Source: Gautieria morchelliformis
Taxonomy: Eukaryota; Basidiomycota; Agaricomycetes; Gomphales; Gomphaceae
DNA: 64,000 nt
Assembly: GCA_015179125.1 (NCBI GenBank)
Contig: WHVA01000549.1
Span: 1 to 64,000, forward strand
Reading direction: 5' to 3'
Positions 9,301 to 20,352 of this stretch are shown here, in pieces (the first letter of the stretch is position 1; each line of letters starts with the position of its first letter). Under the pieces are notes generated by a model. It worked only from the letters and a program-made list of their open reading frames with translations, was not told the DNA's origin and did not search any database. Both the position numbers and the translations under genes were made by a program.

Positions 9301-11142
9301 ACCGAGCGTGCCGACTTCACCATGGCGCATCTGGACGATATATACGACTCGGCTGAGCGGCCTCTCGAAGTAATATCATTACATCCAACTTGGGAAGGAT
9401 GATCATTAAGTTGACCTTGATATTTTTTTCCCAGGGCCGACGATGGTGGACGAAAGCGGACGATCCCTGGCAATGCCTCGCGACGTGCATCGAGCTGCGC
9501 GCGGCGCTCGAGTCGCCCGACCCTCTCGCGTTCGCGTCGACGCTCTCCGTGCACCAGGACGGGACGTGCAACGGGCTGCAGCACTACGCGGCGCTCGGCG
9601 GGGACACGCAGGGCGCCGCGCAGGTGAACCTGTCCGTCACGGACCGCCCGTCGGATGTGTATACGTTTGTGGCGAATATGCTGGACGAGGCGATCGCGCG
9701 GGACGTGGCGAGGGGCGTGGAGGAGGCTAAGATAATACAGGGCAAGATCACCCGGAAGGTTGTCAAGCAGACGGTGCGCATCCCGCCCACCCTCACCCTT
9801 TGCCCGCGGGTTCCCGTTGATTGGTGTTCTTTGTGGCGCTAGGTGATGACGACCGTGTATGGTGTGACGTTCGTCGGGGCGCGAGACCAGATCGAGCGGC
9901 AGCTGCGCGAGAAGACGGACATCCCCCCGGAATCACGATTCCAAGTCTCGTCGTACGTCGCCAAACAAGTGAGGGTTAACTCTCCTGTACCGGCCCACCT
10001 CCTCACGAAACGTTGTGATAGACACTTGCGGCAATCGGCGACCTGTTCAACGGTGCCAAGGCGATCCAGAACTGGCTCACCCTGAGCGCGCGACTTATCG
10101 CGAAGTCGATACCGCAGGACCGGCTGCAGGCCGCGGTCGGCTTTACGAGTGCGCCCCGGGCGCCGGGGAGGCTGCCCAAGAGAATCGCCCCCAATCGCAT
10201 CCAGAAAGAGCAGATGACGAGCGTGATCTGGACCACGGCGCTGGGCCTCCCAATCGTGCTGCCCTACCGGAAGATCAAACGGCGGCAGGTGAGGCTGAAC
10301 AAGGACTTTATTAGTATTTGTTGTTATTGCCGTGTTCACGTAGCGTATGCTATAGATCATGACCAAAATCCAGTTGGTGTCCATCTCGGACCCGAATGCG
10401 CCCTCAGAAGGTGTGTTGTAGTGACACCTAAGTTTGCGGGGGACGGCAGGTTGATTTGTGACGCGTTCGTTCGTTCGTTCGTGCGTACGTAGTCAATGCT
10501 ACCAAGCAATCGCCGGCATTTCCGCACAACTTTGTGCACAGCCTGGATGCAAGGCACATGATGCTCACTGCTCTAGAGTGTCGCGTGAGCCTTTTGCCTT
10601 GCCTTGGATATATATACATATATACTAAACACACGCGTGCTAAATTCCTTTTTCAAATTCCAGGCGGCAGGCGTTGCAGCGACTCGAGGCCGAGGTAGAT
10701 ATATTATATTATGAAAACCATTCGCTCATTCCTATCGGTGGCTTACCCCCGTTCCCCTAACAGTTCTGATCACCAAACCATAACTTGCTGGTGCTATCAC
10801 TGTTTAGCGGCAAGTTGATCGAGAAGCTGCGAGCGGCAGGCAGTTCGGTCGTCGTGCCAAAGGAGGTCGAGGAGCAGGTTCTCAGCGAGATCGCTGCAGA
10901 TTCAGAAGAAGACCCCCTCCGAAAACTCAGACGTACATGCACAAGTCGAGGTCGATACCGGTCCGCCGCCGTCAAAGCCAAGGAGAAATGATGTCAAGAG
11001 CGAATTTGGCGTTGACGTCGTGAAGGGCGACTTGGACGGCACGCAGGGGCGGTTTGTTAATCTAGTGGACCTTTTCCCGCTGTTGCCAAAGAAGATTTCG
11101 AGGTCAGCACCATAAAACATAGTCAATACTTCTTCTCGTAAT
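6395..11142 (+). pseudogene. RPO41: Decayed copy of the mitochondrial RNA polymerase gene, introns kept
   Basis: Single-subunit T7-type polymerase that transcribes mitochondrial DNA; the gene is nuclear. Blocks in order include an Arg-rich N-terminus; LLKTPLFNKFLHAYGAMAT (6800s); VPYRSPVELLRMVIAHDIP (7060s); GSFVSLLKPEKLSLIVI (7900s); [17 protein letters not shown] (9145s); VHQDGTCNGLQHYAALGGD (9550s, first catalytic Asp); RKVVKQT/VMTTVYGVTF (9750-9870, motif B); FPHNFVHSLDARHMMLTAL (10520s); and a C-terminus in SQYFFS at 11142. Short GT..AG introns separate them, so it is not a cDNA copy. Damage: frameshifts near 6795 and 7730, TAG at 8572 replacing Trp, TGA near 9235, and loss of the motif C block (HDS) that carries the second catalytic Asp. 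It cannot be a working polymerase. It begins about 200 bp inside a Helitron end. Confidence 0.85.
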
Positions 11143-11375
11143 GTCCGGGGGCCTCTGGAAACTCTTGTTCGACTTATACGGGGCTCCTGCTTCCGCGTTG
11201 CATTCGTCCCACACTGCTACTTATCGCTTAGCATACACACAATGTTGTAAAAGGCACAAAGTCATACTGAATTGGAAAACGAGAGCATTGGTGGACGTCT
11301 ACTGTTGTGACATGACCTAACCGGAAAAAGAACGGAATGGCAGGAATCATATATTTTTTGCGAGTCGAAGATATA
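11143..11375. other. 3' flank of the polymerase copy, no gene seen
   Basis: Contains no open frame or recognised repeat; probably the 3' UTR and downstream DNA of the polymerase gene copy. It ends at the CACTA terminus at 11376. Confidence 0.4.
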
Positions 11376-11419
11376 CACTGTGGATAGCGAATCCATTGAA
11401 ACCTAGTGGGTTTACCCAC
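11376..11419 (+). repeat. Left terminal inverted repeat of the CACTA element
   Basis: Aligns with the reverse complement of 19248-19291: CACTGTGG, TAG, then AA-CCA, TGAA, CCTA, TGGGT and ACCCAC blocks are shared. Confidence 0.8.
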
Positions 11420-11821
11420 AGGGTTTCTGTTTTCAGTGGGTACATCATTGAAACAGCCCCCATTGAAACAAACCAATGAAATTATTCAAGTGGTTGGACC
11501 AGTAGAATTTTCAGTGGCTTTGTCACTTAGTTTCCGTGCCATAGGAACTACATATTCAACGTAATTATCATGAGAATTTCAGTGCTCGAAGGCCTGGATT
11601 GCCGTTGTTCGCACACTTAAAAATTTTCAAGGTAGCTCATGGAGCACTCAGTGAAATCCAGTGAATTAATATATATATTTCTGGGCAAATATACTGAAGT
11701 TTCCATATATGTATCAATGAATTTCCATGCTTGAGGTGCCGGAATGCTACTGCGGCCCCAAGTGACAACTGCTTTTGGGATACAGCACTAAGTATGGACT
11801 CTAAGTGTGAAAAGACTCCTA
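11420..11821. other. Subterminal region of the CACTA element, no gene
   Basis: Holds repeated short motifs (CATTGAAA, TTCAGTGG, GTGGGTA) in both orientations, similar to the right subterminal region. Such repeats are the usual binding sites of CACTA accessory proteins. Confidence 0.45.
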
Positions 11822-14800
11822 CTACCAGTCCGCCTCCATTCCATCCCCGCCCAGATCATCTTCGAACACAGTCCGCACGTAGTCGCCACTTCGATCGATG
11901 ATGCCCCACCGTGAGTCACTCACGCGGACCCGACCTATGGCACATTGAATGGCATTAAGGTTGATTAATATAGACGGGTTTGTCCTCTCATAGGACACTA
12001 CGGACGTGGCAGCGTCTCCACCCAGGGGGTTGCTTTGGCAAGTGTGAACGAGTGCTATCAAGTAAGTTGTTTCCCGATCAAGTCCTATGGCATGGGATGG
12101 AGGTAGACTACACCTGAGCGCAAATTCAAACTGCCCGTAGAAAATTTGAGCTTCATATTCTGGTGGACGGCGCCGATTTCAAGTGTTCTTGTCAACGAGA
12201 AGTGTATACTAGCATAGGCCTAGCTGAGTGAAAGAAACTGTGCCAGGAGAAATAGTACCAACACACCTTAATGAATGAATTATCCTGAGCATCTGAGGGT
12301 AAATTGCTACTGCCGTGAATGACATTGCCACCGTCCCCAATCCGCACTTTACCCCACCGTGTCATTTCTTCAGGTAAGATCTGCTTAACAGTGCTGACAG
12401 TGCGATTGAATGTTGTGCTGAAGAACATGGCCACCTTCTTCAGTATGACAGTGTCCGGCCAATACCGTGTTTGCTTGGGCCAGCGTAGGTAGAGACCGGG
12501 ATCTACCCAAAATGGGATACGTTAGACCAGTGGTATCGCTGTCAACAGAGCACTCGTACAGTCTGCAATGACCTCCTCTTGCCCAGACATCCCACTTGCC
12601 GGCTTCTCGAGTTGAAGCACATTCGAAAGTTGGTATCGAGCCGTTATTTGTGCCAGCTGGCTCAGCTGGAGTATGCGCTTTTTAAGGCACACATATGGCC
12701 TACGTTTGGACTTGATTGCTGGCATAAGCAGGCCACAGAAGCGTTCCATCACAAACGACCAGTTGACCCATACTGGGCCGGTGCGTTCGATGTCGTCTGG
12801 GATGTGAAGGAGCGCATGCAACGTAATGCGACACGCGGTAAGTCGCTCCTCGCGGTATTGGTAATAGAGCCTATATTCAGCACCATATACCTTTAGTATT
12901 TGTAGCTTCGAAATAGACACATGACTTACTTCTCGAATTCTTCTACATAGTCAATAATCTTGACACGTAATGCTGGGAGCTCTGCCCTTTTGATATCAAA
13001 TTGAAGCACAATCTTGATGATTTCCACGAGTTTCATCATGTGCACATAGTACTTGTTCTTGCGAAACCGATTACGCAGGAGGTGAGGGGCAAGAAAAAGA
13101 AACCAGAAGGACCATGCCTCAGCTGTGAAGAGGTGCGAGTCCACGTCGATGTTTTGGAGTGTCGAGACAAATGCGGATGGGATAGTCTTAACAGCCGCCA
13201 CTGTTTCTAACCCGATTTTTTCCCAGACAGACTTGGCAAGCAAGTATTCACCTGTCCCCTCGTCAAGAGGGGTCGCATGTTTACCTTTCCCAAATTTCCC
13301 CTTCCATAGAAGCACAAGGTTCGGGATGTGATTCTCGAAGAGGAGATGCATCCCTTCGAATGGGAAGCTGGCAGTTTGAGACATGGAAGGGAGTTGGAAT
13401 AGAACCGAATCACCATTGAGTCCGTAGAGCCGGCCACGTCTATCATGTTCTGTCTTAGTAGGGGCAGACCTGATTTCTAGGAGTTGCCTGGGTATTTCTT
13501 CATCGGTGCGCATGGGGAGGTTATGCGGATCCCATTCCAACCCTGCACGTGCTTGTGGGGTTCCTATCGGAGGTCGCAGTGGGACATAGTAATTTGTTTT
13601 CTTGGCTATTACGTGCCGGAATCCCTGTATGCGACAGAGGCGACAAGGAGAGAAGGCATTCGGGCCCTTCATGCATGATGTGTATCGTATGGCAAGCATA
13701 TCACCCGAGTTAACGATGCAATATGCTCTCATCGGAAACATCAATTCACTCAGGGCATCGAACGTCCGGACTCCAACAGCTAGCCGTTTGAATTGTTGTG
13801 TCGTAGGGTGCAGGAATGAATTAAAATGTTTGGGAGCGTTTGGCCCTCCAATGATGAACAGGGGCATCACATACTCAATGTGGGTTTGGAGTTCAGGAGA
13901 AAAGGCATAAATGATGGCAATGAAGGGCCACACAGTGGCTTTTCCTTTGTGAGCACGCTTGAATATCTGTACGCCGTCGCCTAAGATTCCGATTGGTATG
14001 TCACGCCAGTCCTCAAAGAAGCAATGCTCATACTCGATGCCATCGATGACAACTCGCTTCTTGAGTAGGCTCTTATAGTGGGAGCCGTCGAAGACATCGC
14101 TGATATATTCATTAGAGGTGTCACGCGCAGTTCGATAACGAAGGTTCTTGACGAACTCCTTGTTCTGGAACAATGCTTGGAGACGGAAGACCAGAACAGT
14201 TCCTCGGACCCCAGCAGCGATGGTGACAACTCTCACGGCATCGACGAAGAAGATACTAGCGAGGGCTGGGATGATGATGAGGATGAATACCTGAACGCTG
14301 AGGAAGTGGCAGAGCTATTGGAACAATGGCATGAGGATGCTCTGGATGTCGGCAAGAACTTGCAAAGTACGTCCTGACTTCTTTGAATGGCACCGTTAGA
14401 CTAGTCACTAAGTGTATCAATGTAGTGCAGAATATTTTGACACCTGAAGATATCGATAACATCAAGATGTTCGCATTGCCGCTCACTTTCCATCTCACAC
14501 GACGCTTCCATGAACGTTTTCGTGCTGCATACTCCGAGAAAATCAAACTGCAGTCACTGTATGTGCTACACAGGAGAATGGCAATACTATCGGGAATACA
14601 ACCAATCCTTACCGACTGCTGCCCCCAAAACTGTTGCGCATATGCGGACGAACACACTGACCAACAGGCCTGTCCGTACTGTGCCCAGCCTCGCTTCTCC
14701 CCTAACGGCAAGCCCCAGGCATTTTTTGAGACCATTCTGGAAGGGATCCGATGGTGTATCTACAGTATCGTGGGTGGACTTAGATGAGGGGCTTTCTGCA

Positions 14801-15036
14801 GATAGTCCAGCGGTCACAGGATTAGCCCCAGCTTGCCGACCATCTACACCTTCAAGAAACAAAGGTTTCATGTCAATATTTACAACTGTACTTACAATAA
14901 ATTAGTACGAACCTTGGGTGATCGCATTATATGCCATAGCGATCTTGCAAGCCATTGATGGCTTCTTCCGTCTGTGCTTGCGAGCTTGAATCTCTGATAT
15001 CATCTTCTTGCAGCAAGGGCATAGAACCTGAGGCAT
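11822..15036 (-). pseudogene. Tnp2-type CACTA transposase, broken by an internal inversion
   Basis: Cuts and joins the CACTA element. Exons on the minus strand: 15036-14913 (MPQVLCPCCKKMISE, the N-terminal CxxC finger); about 14886-14740 (ending DTPSDPFQNGL); then 14235-12930, starting RLQALFQNKEFVKNLRYR with DWRDIPIGILGDGVQIF and FPFEGMHLLFENHIPNLV; 12870-12530 (LYYQYREERLTACRITLHAL, GPVWVNWSFVMERFCGLL); about 12480-12290 (LPSDAQDNSFIK); and to 11822 (IIDRSGDYVRTVF). Joining 12930 to 12870 across a 59-bp intron gives EEFEKLYYQYREE, the expected family sequence. The expected block between the second and third of these exons is present but on the opposite strand. It shares a 191-bp promoter interval with the companion gene. 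Confidence 0.8.
14236..14735 (+). pseudogene. Inverted segment of the Tnp2 gene
   Basis: On the plus strand this 500-bp block reads an acidic stretch (EGWDDDEDEYLNAEEVAELL), an intron, then LQSLYVLHRRMAILSGIQP, DCCPQNCCAYADEH, QQACPYCAQPRF and NGKPQAFF. This is the Cys-rich N-terminal third of Tnp2, which should sit between the exon ending near 14740 and the one beginning near 14235. Turning the block around restores family order and direction, so a local inversion after insertion is the simplest explanation. Confidence 0.8.
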
Positions 15037-15227
15037 GTTGGGGATACACAGGCAGAGCAACCGCAACAACACGCATGACACGGCCGGAATGCAAGTCGTC
15101 ACATGACCTTGCAAATCGCGTGTAGGCGCCTAGGCACGTGTTTGTGCACGTGCACAAATGACCTTGCGTTTTCTTATCTCATCCTTTCTCGCACCTTCTT
15201 CCCCGTCTCTCATACTCACTCTCAGAG
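15037..15227. promoter_or_regulatory. Divergent promoter interval of the CACTA genes
   Basis: 191 bp between the start codons of Tnp2 (15036, minus) and the companion gene (15228, plus). It contains CACGTGTTTGTGCACGTGCAC near 15137, an imperfect palindrome with two CACGTG-like cores, and a pyrimidine-rich leader before 15228. Shared control of both genes is inferred from the layout. Confidence 0.5.
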
Positions 15228-16881
15228 ATGCTGTCAAGCGCTTCAATCAGCAAGAAGAAAAAGGCTCAGGCTCAGGCTGGAATGGGGACGTCGACCGCCG
15301 AACTCCAGAGGCGTTTGGACGAACAAGACTCGATGATCAAAATGCTCGTCGCCCAAAATAAGAAGAAGAGGAAGTCAGCTCACGTGGAATCAGATGATGA
15401 GGATGCAAATGGGTCCAGTGATAATGATGATGACAATGAGGGTAAGTAACTCTTTATATGTATGCCGCTTTTTCTCCCTTCTATGCTTCTTTGCAGATTA
15501 TACTAGCTCAGAGTCCAAAGAAGAAGAACATCGCAGTCGTCGCAAGCACAAGCACAAGCACAAGCGTAAGCGTACACTGATCTCCAGACCATTCGGAACT
15601 GCCGGCAAAAAGGGTGATGGGTTATTTGGCAGCAAAGGAGGTTGTCCAGGATCATATGGGTCTCGCGGATGATAATCAGCGCTATTTGGACATCAGGGTA
15701 AGTGATTGTATCCAGAAATGTCTGCGATGTCTTAAAAATCCACATGGCGCGCAGGCTACAGTGCGCGACCAGATTGCACACTATCGACTCGAGGGGAAGA
15801 AACGTAAACAAGACCCTAAAGACATGGCGGCCATTTACGTTGCCGTTAATGAGTTTGGCATCATTAAAATGGCCTGTTTGTTGACATTTTTCACCAGGTT
15901 GAAAAAAATACCCCGAGCTCAAGGATTTCGAGAATTCATGGCCTATACAAGATATGGTTACCGGGATCCTGTGCAACAGGATGGACTACAAGAAAAACAG
16001 AACTGTGCAACGTCCTAAGAAAGCGGAACAAACGAGGGCCCGACGCCTGGCCTTGAAGGAAGCGGTATATGTGTCCGTTTCCCCCCCTTCAATGTACTGA
16101 CATATCTATCAGAAAACTGAAAGGGAACAGGTGGAAGCAAGCAACAAGAAAGAAGCGAGCGAAGAAGGCAACAATCGCAGCAAAGAAGTGAGCGAAGATC
16201 AGGACAATCGCAGCAAAGAAGTGGGCGAAGATCAGGACAATGACAGTAATCACGAGGAGATCACAGCTGATAACCAACATGGAGAACAGTCGAGAGAAGA
16301 ATATACTAACGGGGATGCTGACACGCATCAACCAGCTACAGATGACGATGGGGATCCCGCTCCTAGCGATGGGGATCCTGCTCCTAGCGATGGTGAGTTC
16401 AGGGGCGATCTCCCTGAATTGACTTCATCCGAGGATGTCGAGGAAGAGGAAGTGGGGGATAATGATAGGGTTTTTGCCTGTTTTGTCAAGAAAAAAGCGA
16501 AGAAAGCGGACCCGCGTTTCGAGACCCAAACGCAAGGCGGCAGCAAGATTCACCATATTTTCATTCCTCCGCCCAACTCCCAACCACGTCAGAAGGGGCC
16601 GGCTGCTGCACCAAGTGTGATAGCTCCTCATCAACCTACGCCTCCTCCCTCTCGATACAGCACTCGTCACAAAGTGTCCCAACAGGTAAGCTATACTCCC
16701 ATCTTGACCATTTGTTCGTGACTTTTCCCAGGTGCCGGCATCGAGCCAGGCCATGAAGCCCACACCCAACGCTGGAAAGTCCCTCAAATTTGCCTCCCAG
16801 GCCACCAAATTGGCTGCTCAGTCTAATGCCAAGCACAAGCTGTCCAAGCAGAAGAAATTGATGCAGCCGCAGGATGCTTAG
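15228..16881 (+). pseudogene. Acidic/basic companion protein of the CACTA element
   Basis: Divergent partner of Tnp2. Exon 1 (15228-15441) gives a coiled-coil start (TAELQRRLDEQDSMIKMLV) and an acidic tail; a 55-bp intron ends at 15496. Exon 2 has a His/Lys run then RTLISRPFGTAGKKG; a frame change near 15640 is needed to reach EVVQDHMGLADDNQRYLDIR, followed after an intron by ATVRDQIAHYRLEGKK. The RPxGxAGK..MGL..VRDxI order matches proteins that accompany Tnp2-like elements in Agaricomycetes. The 3' part (16131-16720) is acidic, with tandem repeats, and ends SKQKKLMQPQDA. It has no enzyme motif; a DNA-binding accessory role is inferred. Confidence 0.55.
16166..16240 (+). repeat. 33-bp in-frame tandem repeat in the companion gene
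   Basis: Two and a bit copies of a unit coding NRSKEVSEDQD; a second short repeat (about 21 bp, coding GDPAPSD) occurs twice at 16350-16392. Both keep frame, so they arose while the region was coding. Confidence 0.7.
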
Positions 16882-17430
16882 GTGCGTATATATCCCAGGG
16901 AGTCAATGAGAGCTTTTAACTAATCCTACATCCACAGAATCTCTCCCCTCAGCTCTCAACTACAATCATAGAATTCAATGATTTATTCACTTCGACTTCA
17001 TGTCTCCCTGTATTATCCAGAGCTCTCTGTCTCTCGCCTTCTTGCACCATTCGCTCGTCTTGCCGCTTGCAATCACTCTGCTTTTTGCCACTCTAGGACG
17101 CTAATCAATGGGAGGAATTAGCTATGTTTTGCTGTGGGACCGTTCAGATAGTTCCTCCTGTATCACCCATGTTATCGTCACATTGCAATCCATCGTTGTC
17201 GCGTTTTATCATCACATGATCGGTGTAAGTAGGTCCTTGTGTACGTGTAACTCCGACGCGTCGCGCAAATTGGCTTCACTCCCACCATCACCCATCCAGC
17301 TTGCACCGACAAATTAATTCTCTTCTAGAGAACATGTCGAAGATGATGCGCTCAGAGTGTCACTACATTACCCATCTAATGCGTGATTTACTTCGTGTGA
17401 TTTTATTACTCACTTCTGCGCAGGCTCCCT
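16882..17430. other. Intra-element spacer, no gene recognised
   Basis: Low coding potential, some GT..AG intron-like boundaries. An open stretch around 17420-17585 (LPTLESLELVSVEDVSPN) has a leucine-rich look reminiscent of F-box/LRR proteins, but it is too short to assign. Confidence 0.3.
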
Positions 17431-17659
17431 ACTCTCGAGAGCCTCGAACTGGTTTCCGTTGAGGATGTATCACCCAATCTGCTCATGGTAGGAGCATTCA
17501 TACAGTCCTATTTCTCGAGCCCAGGCACTAATGCTTCAATAGGAACATCGTCTGAAAACGGATATATGCGCCATGCGCCGTATCGAGGTAATTGATGCAG
17601 GTGTGTTGCTATTCGTTTTGTTTTTTCTCGACTACGCGCCTCTGCGCACCTCCTCTGTA

Positions 17660-18390
17660 TTCTCTCCCTAGCTCGGGCTATCATCCCAGCTTCTTCCCCC
17701 CGCCGAGCGTCTTGCGCGCCAAGCCTTCTATGCTCAACACGGCATCGGCTGGGTGGCGCGCCCCAAGCACCATTCCCCGCCCAGCCGCCCAAGGCCAAGG
17801 CAGGCTCCCCGCCCCCACCCACGCACTGTGGCTTTGTGCGTGCAGGCCGCTTCAAGAAGGCGAGCAACATGAACTACAGCCTCGCGCTGAGCCTGAAGGT
17901 CGAGAAGTTCGTGCTGCAGCTTGTCGAGGAGCAGGAGCGGGAGCGCGCGCAGAGGGCGGTAGCGGTGGGGGAGAGCGGGGTGGGTGTGGCGGCAGCAGGT
18001 GCGGGTACGGGCGCGAGCTCGAACTTGGCACGCTCGGGCGCGACCACGCTCACGACAACGACGTCGAGCAGTGCGCTGATGGCTGTGGATGTGGAGCTCG
18101 ACAGCGAGGAGTGCGCACTGCACCTGGCGGTCGAGGAGACGTTTGAGGAGATCGGGCGGCGGTGGATGCCATGGGCAGCGCGCCATACGTGTGGGCAAGC
18201 TTATCCTGATTGTGGACTTGGACACGTACCGGAGGATTGCCTCAAGGATGCGGCGTGGGAGCTGGCGGAATCCCCCAAGGTAGCGATCATTGACCATGAG
18301 TTGGGTGCGTGCGGCCGACGGCGGGGGTTGCTAGCCGCGACTGATTCTATTTTTCTTTTTGGTACCAGCTGTTATGCAGGTCATCTACTT
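17660..18390 (+). pseudogene. Captured fragment of a family-2 glycosyltransferase gene
   Basis: Family-2 glycosyltransferases transfer sugars from nucleotide donors, often at the membrane. The blocks in order are ERLARQAFYAQHGIGWVARP (17710-17770), GRFKKASNMNYSLALSLKVE (17845-17905), ALHLAVEETFEEIGRRW (18118-18170), KLILIVDLDT (18195-18225, the DxD-type metal site) and VPEDCLKDAAWELAESPK (18228-18280). At least three changes of frame are needed to join them and the acceptor half is missing. A GC-rich filler coding Gly/Ala/Ser lies at 17950-18080. Composition (about 65% GC) contrasts with the AT-rich transposon DNA around it, which supports capture by the CACTA element. Confidence 0.7.
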
Positions 18391-19247
18391 TTTCTCGTGT
18401 CTTGCATTGCTCTCATGTCTTGCATCGCCAAGCACAGATGCACACCGTTCCCAGACGTATGCTTGCAGTCTTCCACGCTCTTTAGCACACGCTCGCCCAT
18501 CCTAGAGGCCCCAAGTAGCTGGCCGATCCAGGTGAGTGTTGATTGATGTCACGTCGTGTTCACTGACTTAGGCAGCAGGTCACTGGTGACTGCCACCTTT
18601 GCCTCCTTTCGGCTCCCGGCGCACTGTCGCTGTACTGAAGCAGCCTGGTATGTGGTTCATGGATCTGATCACAGTTTTTCAGTGATTTTTACCTTAGGTT
18701 TCATCGCTATTCTGCCGCTCCACTGAAGCACCCTGGTATGGGTTTCACGGATTGGAAAGCGGTATTTCAGTGTTTTCACCTTATGTTTCATCCGTATTTT
18801 CCCTTGTATATATTGATTTATGACTTGAAATAATGGGGAAGTTTAACTGGTATCCCATGGCATTTGAACAAGATTGCAAGGCAATAACCATTGAAAACTC
18901 ATAGCTATACAACCTAACATTCACTACAAATTTCATGAATCTTCAGTGATTTGCCTCATATTATTCAGATCTCAGGCCAGTGACATTCAGTTGCTGCATC
19001 TCTGAAATGTGGTGATAGAACCACGGGGTCGTAAGTGACTATCTCATGGGAACCCAGTGGTTGTCGACTCGAAATGCCTGGTTCAATCCATTGGTCTTCT
19101 GTTGTAGGATCCCTGAATACCCATGAATCAACCCCTGAAACCAACTCATTGAAACGAAACTTTTTCCACTGAAACCGATTCATTGAATTTTCAACGGGTT
19201 CTATTGGTATTTACACTAGCTAGTATGGTTTATATACTGAATCCTCA
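18391..19247. other. Right subterminal region of the CACTA element, no gene
   Basis: AT-rich, with many copies of CATTGAAA, CACTGAAA, CAGTGG and ACCTTA-TTTCA motifs. Two long near-copies of CTGAAGCA-CCTGGTATG occur at about 18637 and 18725. No open coding. Confidence 0.5.
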
Positions 19248-19291
19248 GTGGGTCCACCCAATAGGATTCATTGGGTTGACTACCCACAGTG
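19248..19291 (-). repeat. Right terminal inverted repeat of the CACTA element
   Basis: Reverse complement begins CACTGTGGGTAG and aligns with 11376-11419. Followed by TATA, as on the left flank. Confidence 0.8.
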
Positions 19292-19580
19292 TATAGTATC
19301 GTCTTGTCCTTTACTATCGTTTATGCCCAACAGTACGATCACTGCAGCGTTACGTAAATGTTAAACAACACTGCCATGGATGATCTCAGCGAGCGCTACA
19401 GCATGACCATATTTATTTCTGTACCGCGGTGCAGGAAGGACTATATGTACAGGTGTGGCTCACTGCTTATTTTTCTTTGCTTTTCCACATGTTCTTACTA
19501 GATTGGTCATCACAGATGCATAATAGGTTGCTTAGATACATACAACGCTCCAACTTCGAGTTGGAGCTTGAAGCTTAAAG
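19292..19580. other. Spacer between two DNA transposons, no gene seen
   Basis: AT-rich and non-coding. A short palindromic tract (CCAACTTCGAGTTGG, AAGCTTAAAGCTT) lies just before the next element. Confidence 0.4.
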
Positions 19581-19588
19581 CTTAAACC

Positions 19589-20352
19589 CACCTGTATAGC
19601 ACCACTTACTAATCCAATTAGGCCCACACCCCACATGTGTGGTCTAGGCCTAACTAGACTCTTTTCTCATGGTGGGTCTATTCCACCAATTATTCCGCCG
19701 GAATGGAGGTCAGGTCAGTGAGTAGCTTACACTACTTCAGCTGGCGTCAGGTATGGTCGACATGTGTGACTCATGTCATCCGGCGTCAGCCGACCTCAAC
19801 ACCGGAGCAACACGGCGTCCAGCCCTGGAACCAGCCACGGAACGATCAAACCACTCTTGCTCGTCGTCAACGATGACGAGCAAGCCATATATTTTGTATG
19901 TAACTATTTATACATAAATAAAATACCACAAATATGCTAAAAATGGACAAATCGAATATGAGGTCATTTTGACGTCTGTCTGCTGTGCTCTTCATTGGAC
20001 ATGATGAGAAAGCTGTATATATTGTATTTAACTATTTATGCATAAATAAAATACCATAAATATGTTAAAAATATGGATAATTTGACTGTCAAGTTATTTC
20101 GACGTTTATCTCACTCCGGGAGGCTCGTGATCGTCGTCGGGCACAATACCACAAATGTGCTAAAAATAAAGGCACTCTCGTGACAGCCAGGCCACTATCT
20201 TTGTAAACAAATAGCTATGCATAAAAGACGGTCTGCTAAAAGGAGGGGAGCTCATGCTGCTGTCCCCTTGCCCTTCGCTGCTGCTGCGCCCTTCACTGCC
20301 ACTGCCACTTTGCCCTTGCCCTTTGCTGCCGCTGCTGCTGGCCCCTTGCCCT
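19589..20352 (+). repeat. Left 764-bp terminal inverted repeat
   Basis: Contains two subterminal repeats of about 80 bp (19880-19960 and 20018-20100; ACTATTTAT-CATAAATAAAATACCA-AAATATG-TAAAAAT) plus a shorter third at 20143. The inner end runs into the 30-bp minisatellite-like GC repeat, so the boundary is approximate. Confidence 0.85.

Larger units (their letters stand above)
11376..19291. mobile_element. CACTA (CMC/EnSpm-type) DNA transposon, 7.9 kb
   Basis: Begins CACTGTGGATAG at 11376 and ends with the inverted match CTACCCACAGTG at 19291; the inverted repeats are about 44 bp with scattered mismatches. Both sides are flanked by TATA (11372-11375 and 19292-19295), consistent with a 2-4 bp target duplication. 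Inside are a Tnp2-type transposase gene (minus), a divergently transcribed companion gene (plus), a captured glycosyltransferase fragment, and subterminal DNA rich in CATTGAAA and CAGTGG motifs on both sides (11390-11530, 18660-19260). The transposase is rearranged and the companion gene shifted in frame, so this copy would depend on an active relative. Confidence 0.85.

Noticed and set aside
6395-11142. A functional mitochondrial RNA polymerase gene
   Set aside because: Several frameshifts, two nonsense codons and loss of motif C cannot all be explained by introns or misreading.
14256-14735. Minus-strand ORF over the inverted block
   Set aside because: The plus strand gives clear Tnp2 sequence with Cys motifs; the minus reading is its shadow.
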